39,441 bases of DNA from Bacteroides sp. (GCA_020861095.1 JAJBTC010000122.1:1-39441); one strand, 5' to 3'. Positions 10,100 through 18,688 are shown, counted from the first letter of the stretch. Notes: generated from the sequence alone by a model not told the origin. Numbers and translations: made by a program.

Positions 10100-10706
10100 T
10101 TTTCTTTTGTGCCGACCTTGTCCCTCTTAGGTTGTAATTTGTGTGTTTGCATAGCATTCAAGCGTAGGAACTTAGTAAGATTACAAATTCTCAGCTACTG
10201 ATCTGAGCGATACCTGATACCCGCGAAACTTTTTTTGTCGTGTTCTGACATGCGCAGTCCGATATTCTTTCTGCATGTATGCAGATTTACCGGAGGTTGC
10301 GAATTGCAATCCTATCTAAACGCTTCAAGCCTTTGATCGAATATGATTAATTACAAATGTATGCAAATGACTTGATTTAGTCAATTTAATGGAAGAAAAT
10401 TTAAAATAAATCCTCAGAAAACGTGTGAAATAGAAAACTATATTTGCATGAAAAGATAAGGTATATGGGGCTTTTGAAGTTCTGTACAGACTTTTCGGTT
10501 ATAATGTTCCTGCGTGTTTTTCTTACAGGATATTTCATTTGTGTTACATGCTCAGGTTCATCCTTTCATCCGGGTATAAAGAGGAGGTACTCACAGACTT
10601 GTAAGAGTTCCGTAAGGGGATTCATAGGGGAAGCAGGTACAATCGAACAGAATATAACAGGTAAGTGGGTAGCTGTAATGATATAGACAGATACCCCCTT
10701 CTGATT
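10100..10706. other. Intergenic region between the two regulators
   Basis: About 600 bases with no convincing gene. It holds a minus-strand promoter at 10354-10384 that gives the TPR regulator a leader of roughly 245 bases. A plus-strand TATATTTG at 10439-10446 fits the -7 consensus and is followed by an open frame from ATG 10465 to 10686 (73 residues, one hydrophobic stretch). I recognise no family in that frame and cannot say whether it is translated. Confidence 0.5.
10354..10384 (-). promoter_or_regulatory. Promoter for the TPR/HTH regulator
   Basis: On the minus strand a -33 TTG (10382-10384) is followed after 20 bases by TACATTTG (10354-10361), a full match to the Bacteroidetes promoter pattern. 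It implies a long untranslated leader before the ATG at 10099. Confidence 0.6.
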
Positions 10707-11390
10707 TCATCGGGCAGCGTAGCGTCGTTCGGCCAGCAGAGACAGTTCCGGTATGACGATTTCTTTACGATGCAGAGCGATCAGATTTTCATCCTGTAAT
10801 GTATTCAGTGCTTTGGAAACATTCAGACGTGTATCATCCAGGTAACGGGCCAGATCTTCCATCTTGACTTTCATGGATTTTTCTCCGCTTTGTTTTTCCG
10901 CGTGCATAAGGATAAAATGGATGATCTTTCCTTCTACATCGGTAGGGGCTTCTGTCCATATCCGATTGTAGAGTACCTGTGCGCGACTGCTGAGGATATT
11001 TATAAAGTTGATACGGAATATTTCGTAATTGAAAAGTTCCGAAAGCAGGAATGATTTCGCAATACTTACTGTATGTACCTCTGTGATGGCTGTATACGTA
11101 GAGTTGTATCGGGTATTCATTCCGAACAAAGAATAAGGTTCAAGTACATAGGGAGGATGAATACGTTCCATAAGTGTCAGGTCCTGTTTTTCCGTGGTAG
11201 TCAGAGCGGATAATTCTCCTTTAAGTACGAAAAACAATTGATCACAGATTGTATGGTTGCGTACAATGATACTACCAGCTTTATGCTTGGTGAAGTCTAA
11301 TTTTACTTTTCCGATGATATGAGTAAAGTCTTCGTGGCTGAGGCCTTGGAATAGAGGGAGCTGTAACAGGGTTTCGTACATGGTATCCAT
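10707..11390 (-). CDS. Crp/Fnr-family transcriptional regulator
   Basis: A 227-residue regulator with an N-terminal cyclic-nucleotide-binding-like beta barrel (about residues 10-120, including [22 protein letters not shown]) and a C-terminal winged helix near [37 protein letters not shown]. No Cys cluster typical of FNR iron-sulfur sensors is present, and the ligand is unknown. It is divergent from the MarC-like gene, and both promoters lie in the 174 bases between them, so it may regulate that gene; this is inference from position. A start three codons later is equally possible. Confidence 0.9.
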   Translation of the reverse strand: MDTMYETLLQLPLFQGLSHEDFTHIIGKVKLDFTKHKAGSIIVRNHTICDQLFFVLKGELSALTTTEKQDLTLMERIHPPYVLEPYSLFGMNTRYNSTYTAITEVHTVSIAKSFLLSELFNYEIFRINFINILSSRAQVLYNRIWTEAPTDVEGKIIHFILMHAEKQSGEKSMKVKMEDLARYLDDTRLNVSKALNTLQDENLIALHRKEIVIPELSLLAERRYAAR

Positions 11391-11415
11391 ATGTTTAATT
11401 CTTCTAGTTTAAGAA

Positions 11416-11423
11416 CAAATGTA
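11416..11423 (-). promoter_or_regulatory. -7 box of the Crp/Fnr gene
   Basis: Minus-strand TACATTTG matches TAnnTTTG and lies 26 bases before the start codon. No clear -33 element. Confidence 0.5.
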
Positions 11424-11512
11424 GGCATAATTGGTTTTTACTGAATTAAAAAAACTCACTTTTTATTTTTTTTATTATTTCTTAATTCAGAAATGTCTTT
11501 TAGCAGGAAGTG

Positions 11513-11546
11513 TTGTTGTTATTTGCATAAAATATGGTTATATTTG
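11513..11546 (+). promoter_or_regulatory. Promoter of the MarC-like gene
   Basis: TTG at 11516-11518, a 20-base gap, then TATATTTG at 11539-11546, which is a full Bacteroidetes promoter. TATTTGCATAAAA occurs twice (11520-11532 and 11541-11553), 21 bases or two helical turns apart, and overlaps the -7 region, which could be an operator. Confidence 0.65.
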
Positions 11547-11564
11547 CATAAAAAAATCAAGTTG

Positions 11565-12155
11565 ATGTTTGCAGCTTTTAACTTTCAGGAGATGATCAGT
11601 GCATTTATTGTACTTTTTGCTGTAATAGATATTATCGGGTCTATTCCTATTATCATAAACCTGAAAGAGCAGGGAAAAGTTGTAGATCCGAACAAAGCTA
11701 CTCTGATCTCTTTCGGATTGCTGATCGGTTTCTTTTATGCAGGTGATATGATGCTGAAGCTTTTTCATGTAGATATCGCATCGTTTGCCGTAGCCGGTGC
11801 TTTTGTGATCTTTCTGATGTCGCTGGAAATGATTCTGGATGTAGAGATATTCAAGAATCAGGGTCCTATCAAAGAAGCAACGCTGGTGCCTCTTGTTTTT
11901 CCATTGATTGCCGGCGCCGGTGCTTTCACTACTTTGCTTTCTCTTCGTGCGGAATATGCCACTGTTAATATCCTGATCGCACTTGCCCTGAATATGGCCT
12001 GGGTATACGTTGTGGTTCGTATGACCTCGCCTGTTGAACGTATCCTGGGAAAAGGAGGTATCTATATGATCCGCAAGTTCTTCGGGGTTATTCTATTAGC
12101 CATTGCTGTCCGCCTGTTTATGGCCAATATCACACAGTTGCTGGAAGCACTGTAA
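11565..12155 (+). CDS. MarC-family integral membrane protein
   Basis: A 196-residue protein with about six membrane helices and the family pattern IVLFAVIDIIGSIPIIINL near the N-terminus, then KEATLVPLVFPLIAGAGAFTTLL in the middle and a C-terminal FFGVILLAIAVRLFMANI. MarC/YhgN-type proteins lie in the inner membrane and their function is unsettled. The open frame reaches back to 11493, but that extension covers the promoter; ATG 11565 starts directly with the conserved region. It stands alone, divergent from the Crp/Fnr gene. Confidence 0.92.
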   Translation: MFAAFNFQEMISAFIVLFAVIDIIGSIPIIINLKEQGKVVDPNKATLISFGLLIGFFYAGDMMLKLFHVDIASFAVAGAFVIFLMSLEMILDVEIFKNQGPIKEATLVPLVFPLIAGAGAFTTLLSLRAEYATVNILIALALNMAWVYVVVRMTSPVERILGKGGIYMIRKFFGVILLAIAVRLFMANITQLLEAL

Positions 12156-12158
12156 TTA

Positions 12159-12347
12159 TTTACGATTGGACGATTTACGATTTACGATTGGAGTTACACC
12201 ATTATATTATTTATAGATTCTGGTTGAAGATCTGATAAATCAAATAAGGTAATCCCGATCGCAAATCATGATTGATATCTTAATTTCCGGACTATAAGTA
12301 ATATTGTGTAACTTCAATTGTAAATCGTCTAATCGTATATCGTAAAC
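12159..12347. repeat. Long imperfect inverted repeat (MITE-like or RNA hairpin)
   Basis: The left arm (about 12159-12222) and right arm (about 12287-12347) are near reverse complements. Shared blocks include GACGATTTAC, GTTACAC and ATATTA...TTATAG. The left arm contains tandem TTTACGAT words that also occur at 28530-28550. There is no T run, so it is not a plain terminator. It lies just after the MarC-like gene. Confidence 0.7.
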
Positions 12348-12411
12348 CTCTCTCTACCTTATTCAGAGTAAATAAATACCATACTTATGGGATTGGATAA
12401 GGAGAGCAGGA

Positions 12412-12501
12412 GTGCGATCTTTGCTTCTGTTACTGCTGCTTGTTTCCGGAGGTGTTCCGAAGAATAGGGCAGCGGAAGAACAAATCTCATTATGCCGATG
12501 A
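12412..12501 (+). CDS. Possible leader peptide overlapping the LuxR gene
   Basis: A GTG at 12412, preceded by an AAGGAG-like sequence, opens a 29-residue frame beginning with a strongly hydrophobic stretch (MRSLLLLLLLVSGGVPKN). It stops at 12501, ten bases into the next gene, which would allow translational coupling. No family is recognised and chance is possible. Confidence 0.22.
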   Translation: MRSLLLLLLLVSGGVPKNRAAEEQISLCR

Positions 12502-13142
12502 TTATTGTAGCGGATAACCAGGATATCACTTCTCTGGGGATAGTCTATATATGTAATTCTCTGGAACCTGTTCCGGAGGTGAAACGTGTATCCGGAACTG
12601 AGGAACTTGTCGGTGAACTTACCCTTTCTCCCGATGCGATTGTGGTAGTGGACTATTCTTTGTTTGACTTTTCGGACAGGAGTGAGTTAGTCATTTTATT
12701 GGAAAGGTTTTGCCAGGTAAAATGGTTGTTTCTGGAGCGGGAACTGACAGAGGCAAGTGTATACGCTGTTTTTGGCCAGTACGAAAGAGCAGGTATGTTG
12801 TGGAAAGGTTGTTCTGCTGATGAACTGATACATGCGTTGAACTCTTTACTAGAAGGCAGGCAATATGTCTGTTCAAAGGTAGAAAGATCCATGCATCTTT
12901 CCGGCAATGGAAAAGAGAAGAAAGTAGGGTTATTGCTTACTGATACGGAACAACAGATCTTATATGCTATGGTGCAAGGGAAAAGTACCAGACAGATAGC
13001 GGGAGAACGAAACTCAAGTGTACATACGGTCTATACGCACAAGAAGAATATATTCCGGAAACTGAAAGTCAGGAATGTGCGTGAAGCCGTGAGGTGTGCT
13101 CTGCAACATGGATTAGTTGATCCGATAGAATATTACATTTAA
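12492..13142 (+). CDS. NarL/LuxR-family response regulator
   Basis: A 216-residue two-domain regulator. The divergent N-terminal receiver domain keeps acidic residues D8 and D11, a likely phosphate acceptor D54 (VVVDYS) and Lys105 (LWKGCSADEL). The C-terminal LuxR HTH spans about residues 148-210 (LTDTEQQILYAMVQGKSTRQIAGERNSS and VHTVYTHKKNIFRKL). No histidine kinase gene lies nearby, so this is an orphan regulator here. It is convergent with the rhomboid gene. No promoter with a clear TAnnTTTG box was found upstream. Confidence 0.88.
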   Translation: MPMIIVADNQDITSLGIVYICNSLEPVPEVKRVSGTEELVGELTLSPDAIVVVDYSLFDFSDRSELVILLERFCQVKWLFLERELTEASVYAVFGQYERAGMLWKGCSADELIHALNSLLEGRQYVCSKVERSMHLSGNGKEKKVGLLLTDTEQQILYAMVQGKSTRQIAGERNSSVHTVYTHKKNIFRKLKVRNVREAVRCALQHGLVDPIEYYI

Positions 13143-13170
13143 ACCCTGTGGAACGGGTGAGTGTGGAAGC

Positions 13171-13854
13171 CTATCCGGAAACTTCTTTGTTTTCGGATGC
13201 TGTTGTATGGTCGGGCGGAGTATCTGCGTTTTCATCTTCTTCCTCCGCGATCTCTTCCTCTTCTTCATCGCTGAAATAGACAGGTTTTTGCGGACCGTAC
13301 CTGCGAAACAGGCAGGCAAGTACAGTTCCTGCCACCGCTCCGCTTAAGTGTCCTTCCCAGGAAGTGGTGGGTTTGGCAAAAAATGGGAACATATTCCAGA
13401 CCATACCCCCGTACAGGAAGGTGACAAGAAGCGAAATCGCGATCAGGGGAACATGCTTTCTGAGGATCCCGCTGAAAAACAGGAAAAAGGCCAGGCCATA
13501 GATGATGCCACTGGCCCCCACATGCCAGCCTGGCTTACCTATCAGAAAAGTAATTACGCCGCAACAGATCCAGATCAGAAAGAATATATAGGGAGCGATC
13601 TCGCGATAAAAATAGAACAGACACCAGGATAAGAAAAAGAAGGGCAACGTGTTTGCCACCAGATGCCTGAATCCGCTGTGTACAAAAGGATGAGCGAAAA
13701 TACCGAATACTCCTTTTTTCTGTAATGGATATACCCCCAATCGTGTAAAGTCCCAGTCTAATCCTACTTCGAGTGTTTTGAGAGCATACATGACAAAAAG
13801 TATGAACAACGGGATGGCCATTGCAGCAAAGATACGCTGTACCGCCTGCTTCAT
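13171..13854 (-). CDS. Rhomboid-family intramembrane serine protease
   Basis: A 227-residue inner-membrane protein with about six helices. The catalytic pair is visible: Ser115 in HVGASGIIYG and His169 in WEGHLSGAVAG. The family pattern HPFVHSGFRHLVANTLPFF is present near the second helix. It ends in a soluble, very acidic tail (DEEEEEIAEEEDEN) of about 45 residues, which is unusual and may bind partners or simply be disordered. It would cleave membrane proteins within the bilayer; substrates are unknown. It is a single gene, convergent with the response regulator and divergent from the glycogen operon. Confidence 0.93.
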   Translation of the reverse strand: MKQAVQRIFAAMAIPLFILFVMYALKTLEVGLDWDFTRLGVYPLQKKGVFGIFAHPFVHSGFRHLVANTLPFFFLSWCLFYFYREIAPYIFFLIWICCGVITFLIGKPGWHVGASGIIYGLAFFLFFSGILRKHVPLIAISLLVTFLYGGMVWNMFPFFAKPTTSWEGHLSGAVAGTVLACLFRRYGPQKPVYFSDEEEEEIAEEEDENADTPPDHTTASENKEVSG

Positions 13855-13951
13855 ATTTCTTTTTTATATTATTCTTGTGCAATTCTACGAATATTTACAA
13901 TAAAAACGAAAAATAAAGTAGCTTTTTATTTCTGTTTTTCACGTTAATTCG

Positions 13952-13959
13952 TATTTTTG
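13952..13959 (+). promoter_or_regulatory. -7 box of the glycogen operon
   Basis: TATTTTTG fits TAnnTTTG and lies 62 bases before the ATG of the debranching enzyme gene. No exact -33 TTG is seen. Confidence 0.5.
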
Positions 13960-14021
13960 GGCATCACTGTATGTAACAGAATAGTGATAACCGAATTAAT
14001 TAACCTTTAATATATACAACT

Positions 14022-15962
14022 ATGAGTTATTTACGATTTGATAAGACACTCATGGTGAATCTGGAGGAATCTTTACCGCGGGAGATCCTAAGGACAAACC
14101 AGTCGGGAGCTTATCATTGTACAACAATTGTAGATTGTAACACACGCAAATATCACGGCTTGTTGGTGATCCCGGTCCCCAACCTCGATGATGAGAACCA
14201 TGTGCTACTCTCTTCTCTCGATGAAACGGTAGTACAACATGGCGCGGAATTTAATCTGGGTTTGCACAAATACCAGGGCAATCACTTCAGTCCCAACGGG
14301 CATAAATATATCCGGGAATTTGACTGTGAAAAGATACCTGTTACCACGTATCGGGTAGGGGGAGTTGTTCTGAGTAAGGAGAAAATATTTGTTCATCATG
14401 AAAACCGGATCCTGATCCGCTATACACTGCTTGACGCGCATTCTCCTACCAAACTTCGTTTCCGTCCTTTCTTAGCTTTCCGGAGTGTGCGTGAATACAC
14501 CCATGAGAACCCACAGGCCAGTAGGGAATATCAGGAAGTGGAGAATGGGATCAAGACCTGTATGTATCCCGGTTATCCGGAATTGGTGATGCAACTCAAC
14601 AAAAAGAATGAATTCCATTTTGTTCCGGACTGGTACCGGGGAATTGAATATCCCAAAGAGCAGGAAAGAGGATATGATTTCAATGAAGACCTGTATGTAC
14701 CCGGCTATTTCGAGGTAGATATAAAGAAGGGAGAGAGTATTGTGTTCTCGGCGGGTGTTTCCCCGATAGCTCCCCGCCGCCTGAAACAACTGTTCGAGGT
14801 GGAAGTTGCCGACCGCACGCCCCGTGACAGCTTTTTCCATTGTCTGAAAAATTCTGCTCATCAATTCCATAACCTGCAGGAGGGAGAACATTATATCCTG
14901 GCCGGATATCCCTGGTTCAAATGTCGCGCGCGTGATATGTTTATCTCTTTGCCCGGACTGACCCTGGCGGTGGATGAGGTGCACGAGTTTGAGAGTGCCA
15001 TGGAGACGGCACAGAAGGCGATCCGCAATTTCATACAGGGAGAGCCTGTCGGGTATAAGATCTACGAGATGGAACATCCCGATGTTCTTCTGTGGGCAGT
15101 ATGGGCCTTACAGCAATATGCCAAAGAGACCTCCCGGGAACAGTGCCGTACCCGATACGGTGGATTGCTGGAAGAGATCATCGAATATATTCGTCAACGC
15201 AGGCATGACAACCTTTTCGTACATGAGAATGGGTTGTTGTATGCCGATGGTAAGGAAAAGGCTATTACCTGGATGAATTCTACCGTAGATGGCAGGCCGG
15301 TGACTCCGAGAACCGGATATATCGTAGAGATCAATGCTTTGTGGTACAATGCGCTGAAGTTTATTGCCGATCTCTCCCGTGAAGGTGGGAATATGGTCCT
15401 GGCAGAGGCTTTGGACGAGCAGGCTGCGATTACCGGAAGATCTTTTGTAGAAGTATTCCGCAATGAATATGGATATCTGCTCGATTATGTAGACGGGTAC
15501 ATGATGGATTGGAGTGTGCGGCCCAATATGATCTTTACGGTCGCTTTCGATTATTCTCCTCTGGACCGTGTACAGAAAAAGCAGGTGCTTGATATTGTTA
15601 CCAAAGAACTTCTTACTCCCAAAGGATTGCGCACACTCAGCCCTAAAAGCGGTGGGTATAATCCGAATTATGTAGGTCCTCAGATACAGCGCGACTATGC
15701 GTATCATCAGGGTACGGCATGGCCCTGGCTGATGGGATTCTATATGGAGGCTTATCTGCGTATATATAAAATGAGTGGTATCTCTTTTGTGGAACGTTAT
15801 CTGATCGGTTTTGAAGAGGAAATGACCAGCCATTGTATCGGGTCGTTGCCGGAGTTGTTTGACGGTAACCCTCCTTTCAAAGGAAGAGGCGCAGTCTCTT
15901 TCGCTATGAATGTAGCTGAGATTCTGCGTATTCTTAAATTATTGTCCAAGTATAATTTCTAA
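14022..15962 (+). CDS. Glycogen debranching enzyme (amylo-1,6-glucosidase type, GH133-like)
   Basis: Expected to remove 1,6-linked glucose stubs from glycogen in the cytoplasm. At 646 residues it has the bacterial/archaeal layout: an N-terminal beta-sandwich domain (with CNTRKYHGLLV) and an (alpha/alpha)6 glucosidase domain. Conserved stretches seen are YPWFKCRARDMFISLPGL, EINALWYNALKF, YHQGTAWPWLMGFY and GSLPELFDGNPPF. The block that I expect to read TWMD, with a catalytic Asp, is TWMN here (ITWMNSTVDGRP). The Asn may be usual for Bacteroidales homologues or may lower activity. It is the first gene of a three-gene operon, 17 bases before the glycosyltransferase. Confidence 0.9.
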   Translation: MSYLRFDKTLMVNLEESLPREILRTNQSGAYHCTTIVDCNTRKYHGLLVIPVPNLDDENHVLLSSLDETVVQHGAEFNLGLHKYQGNHFSPNGHKYIREFDCEKIPVTTYRVGGVVLSKEKIFVHHENRILIRYTLLDAHSPTKLRFRPFLAFRSVREYTHENPQASREYQEVENGIKTCMYPGYPELVMQLNKKNEFHFVPDWYRGIEYPKEQERGYDFNEDLYVPGYFEVDIKKGESIVFSAGVSPIAPRRLKQLFEVEVADRTPRDSFFHCLKNSAHQFHNLQEGEHYILAGYPWFKCRARDMFISLPGLTLAVDEVHEFESAMETAQKAIRNFIQGEPVGYKIYEMEHPDVLLWAVWALQQYAKETSREQCRTRYGGLLEEIIEYIRQRRHDNLFVHENGLLYADGKEKAITWMNSTVDGRPVTPRTGYIVEINALWYNALKFIADLSREGGNMVLAEALDEQAAITGRSFVEVFRNEYGYLLDYVDGYMMDWSVRPNMIFTVAFDYSPLDRVQKKQVLDIVTKELLTPKGLRTLSPKSGGYNPNYVGPQIQRDYAYHQGTAWPWLMGFYMEAYLRIYKMSGISFVERYLIGFEEEMTSHCIGSLPELFDGNPPFKGRGAVSFAMNVAEILRILKLLSKYNF

Positions 15963-15966
15963 AAAA

Positions 15967-15972
15967 AGGAGG
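15967..15972 (+). promoter_or_regulatory. Strong Shine-Dalgarno site
   Basis: AGGAGG lies seven bases before the ATG at 15980. A full-strength site is unusual in Bacteroidetes, where most genes lack one, and it fixes the start of the glycosyltransferase. Confidence 0.7.
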
Positions 15973-15979
15973 AACGAAG

Positions 15980-17251
15980 ATGAAAGTTTTAATGTTCGGT
16001 TGGGAGTTCCCTCCGCATATTCTGGGAGGTTTAGGTACTGCCAGTTATGGGCTGACCAAAGGTATGTCCGCGCAATCCGATATGGAGATCACTTTCTGTA
16101 TTCCCAAGCCCTGGGGAGATGAAGACCAGAGTTTTCTACGTATCATAGGAATGAACAGTACCCCTGTAGTCTGGCGGGATGTAAACTGGGACTATGTGAA
16201 AAGCCGTGTCGGATCGTATATGGACCCTCAGCTCTATTATGATCTGCGGGATCATATTTATGCCGATTTCAATTATTTATATACCAATGATCTGGGATGT
16301 ATCGAGTTTTCCGGGAAATATCCGGATAATCTGCACGAGGAGATCAATAATTATTCGATCGTAGCCGGTGTGGTGGCGCGTCAACAGCAATTTGAGATTA
16401 TTCATTCACACGACTGGCTGACGTATCCCGCGGGTATTCACGCGAAGCAGGTATCGGGAAAGCCGTTGGTGATTCATGTGCATGCGACAGACTTTGACCG
16501 CAGTCGTGGCAATGTGAACCCTACGGTATATGCTATTGAAAAGAACGGTATGGATTATGCCGATCATATCATGTGTGTGAGTGAACTGACACGTCAGACG
16601 GTGATCCATAAGTATTTTCAGGACCCGCGTAAAGTGTCTACGGTTCACAATGCTGTGTCGCCTTTGCCTCAGGAAATTGTGGATATTGTTCCTCTGAAGA
16701 ATCCCACAGAGAAGATCGTAACTTTCCTGGGACGCATCACCATGCAGAAAGGGCCGGAATATTTTGTGGAAGCAGCTGCTCTGGCCCTGAAACGTACCAG
16801 GAATGTAAGGTTCGTTATGGCAGGCAGCGGTGATATGATGGATCAGATGATCCGCCTGGCTGCTGAACGCGGCATTGCCGATCGATTCCATTTTCCCGGA
16901 TTTATGAAAGGAAAACAGGTGTATGAAGTATTAAAGGCCAGTGATGTTTATATCATGCCGTCCGTTTCCGAACCGTTTGGTATCTCTCCTCTGGAGGCTA
17001 TGCAGTGCAGTGTACCTACTATTATTTCCAGGCAATCGGGGTGTGCTGAGATCCTGGAGAAGTGTATCAAAACAGACTACTGGGACATTCAGGCCATGGC
17101 AGACGCGATCTATTCCATCTGTACCTATCCGTCCATGTATGAGTATCTGCGTGACGAGGGTAAGAAAGAGGTCGATGAGATCAAATGGGAGAATGTCGGT
17201 TATAAAGTACGGGGTATTTACGACGAGGTTATAAACAATTATAGAAAATAA
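15980..17251 (+). CDS. Glycogen-synthase-like glycosyltransferase (GT-B fold, GT4/GT5)
   Basis: A complete 423-residue two-domain GT-B enzyme. The N-terminal domain starts MKVLMFGWEFPPHILGGLGTA, a GGLGT form of the donor-binding loop, and has the HSHDWLTYPAG motif. The C-terminal domain has VTFLGRITMQKGPEYFVEAA and the donor-site motif SEPFGISPLEAMQ. It probably adds glucose from a nucleotide sugar to a glucan primer. It lies between the debranching enzyme and the GH57 gene in a tight operon and is the only protein of this glycogen group whose recognised motifs all look intact. Confidence 0.9.
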   Translation: MKVLMFGWEFPPHILGGLGTASYGLTKGMSAQSDMEITFCIPKPWGDEDQSFLRIIGMNSTPVVWRDVNWDYVKSRVGSYMDPQLYYDLRDHIYADFNYLYTNDLGCIEFSGKYPDNLHEEINNYSIVAGVVARQQQFEIIHSHDWLTYPAGIHAKQVSGKPLVIHVHATDFDRSRGNVNPTVYAIEKNGMDYADHIMCVSELTRQTVIHKYFQDPRKVSTVHNAVSPLPQEIVDIVPLKNPTEKIVTFLGRITMQKGPEYFVEAAALALKRTRNVRFVMAGSGDMMDQMIRLAAERGIADRFHFPGFMKGKQVYEVLKASDVYIMPSVSEPFGISPLEAMQCSVPTIISRQSGCAEILEKCIKTDYWDIQAMADAIYSICTYPSMYEYLRDEGKKEVDEIKWENVGYKVRGIYDEVINNYRK

Positions 17252-17263
17252 AAAACTATTTAT

Positions 17264-18688
17264 ATGAGAACAATCTGTCTTTATTTTGAAATACATCAGA
17301 TTATCCATCTGAAACGTTATCGCTTTTTCGATATAGGGCTGGATCATTATTACTACGATGATTATGCCAATGAGAATAGTATCAACGAGGTGGCAGAGCG
17401 GTCGTATGTACCGGCATTGAATGCCTTGATTGAGATGGTTAAGAATTCGGATGGGTATTTCAAAGTCGCTCTTTCTATTTCCGGAGTTGCGCTGGAACAG
17501 CTGGAGATCCATGCTCCGGTGGTGATAGACTTGCTGCATCAACTGAACGATACCGGATGTTGTGAGTTCCTGGCCGAGCCTTATTCACACGGTCTGTCTT
17601 CACTGGCCAATGAAGACTGCTTCCGGGAGGAAGTGATGCGACAGAGTGAGAAGATGAAACAGCTATTTGGGAAAGCACCTAAGGTCTTCCGCAATTCCAG
17701 CCTGATCTATTCGGATGATATTGGCGCACAAGTAGCGGCCATGGGATTCAAGGGTATGCTGACGGAAGGGGCGAAAGCTGTACTGGGTTGGAAGAGTCCG
17801 CATTATGTATATCATTGCAATCAGGCTCCTCATCTGAAACTGCTGCTACGTGATTATAAACTCTCCGACGATATCGGTTTGCGTTTCTCCAATTCGGATT
17901 GGAACGAGTATCCGTTATTTGCTGATACGTATATGAACTGGATCGATACCCTGCCACAGGAAGAACAGGTGATCAACATATTTATGGAATTGTGCGCGTT
18001 AGGTATTTTCCAACCGCTCTCTTCCAATATCCTGGAATTCCTGAAAGCACTTCCGGCATGTGCCAGAGAGCGTGGTATCACTTTTTCTACTCCAACGGAG
18101 ATTGTCACCAAACTGAAATCAGTATCTCAACTGGATGTTGCCTATCCGCTTTCCTGGGTAGATGAAGAGAGGGACACCAGCTGCTGGCTCGGGAATGTGA
18201 TGCAGCGCGAAGCATTTAATAAGTTGTATAGTATCGCGGAAAGAGTGCATCTGTGCAAAGATCGCCGCATCAAACAGGATTGGGATTATTTACAGGCAAG
18301 CAACAACTTCCGGTTTATGACCACCAAACCGTCCAGTGTGAACTTCAATCGGGGTATCTATGACTCTCCTTATGATGCTTTCACCAACTATATGAATATT
18401 CTTGGAGATTTTATCCAACGCGTCAATGCGTTGTATCCGGAAGACATAGATAATGAAGAACTGAACTCCTTATTAACTACGATCAAGAATCAGGATTATG
18501 AGATTGCGGAGTTGAATAAAAAGATCGAAAAGTTGCAGGCGAAAGCAGATAAGGAGAAAAAAGAAAAAGCGAAAGTTGCTGCTGCGACTGTAGAGAATAA
18601 GGCTCCTGAGAAGGTTGTTCCTCCCGGAGAATCTGTGGTGAAAAAGGCTCCGGTTAAGAAAACGGTTGCTAAGAAAACCAGCAAATAG
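17264..18688 (+). CDS. GH57 alpha-amylase-like protein with altered catalytic sites
   Basis: A 474-residue GH57-type protein. The family regions are recognisable but changed. Region 1 is HQIIHL (HQP expected). Region 2 is EFLAEPYSHGL. The nucleophile region is VFRNSSLIYSDDIG, with Ser where Glu is expected. The acid/base region is NIFMELCALGIFQ where FMDYETFGEHQ is expected, so the Asp is not kept. I recall a described group of Bacteroidetes GH57 amylase-like proteins lacking catalytic residues. The last 50 residues are a Lys/Ala/Pro-rich tail ending KKAPVKKTVAKKTSK. It is the third gene of the operon, 12 bases after the glycosyltransferase, and may bind glucan rather than cut it. Confidence 0.88.
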   Translation: MRTICLYFEIHQIIHLKRYRFFDIGLDHYYYDDYANENSINEVAERSYVPALNALIEMVKNSDGYFKVALSISGVALEQLEIHAPVVIDLLHQLNDTGCCEFLAEPYSHGLSSLANEDCFREEVMRQSEKMKQLFGKAPKVFRNSSLIYSDDIGAQVAAMGFKGMLTEGAKAVLGWKSPHYVYHCNQAPHLKLLLRDYKLSDDIGLRFSNSDWNEYPLFADTYMNWIDTLPQEEQVINIFMELCALGIFQPLSSNILEFLKALPACARERGITFSTPTEIVTKLKSVSQLDVAYPLSWVDEERDTSCWLGNVMQREAFNKLYSIAERVHLCKDRRIKQDWDYLQASNNFRFMTTKPSSVNFNRGIYDSPYDAFTNYMNILGDFIQRVNALYPEDIDNEELNSLLTTIKNQDYEIAELNKKIEKLQAKADKEKKEKAKVAAATVENKAPEKVVPPGESVVKKAPVKKTVAKKTSK

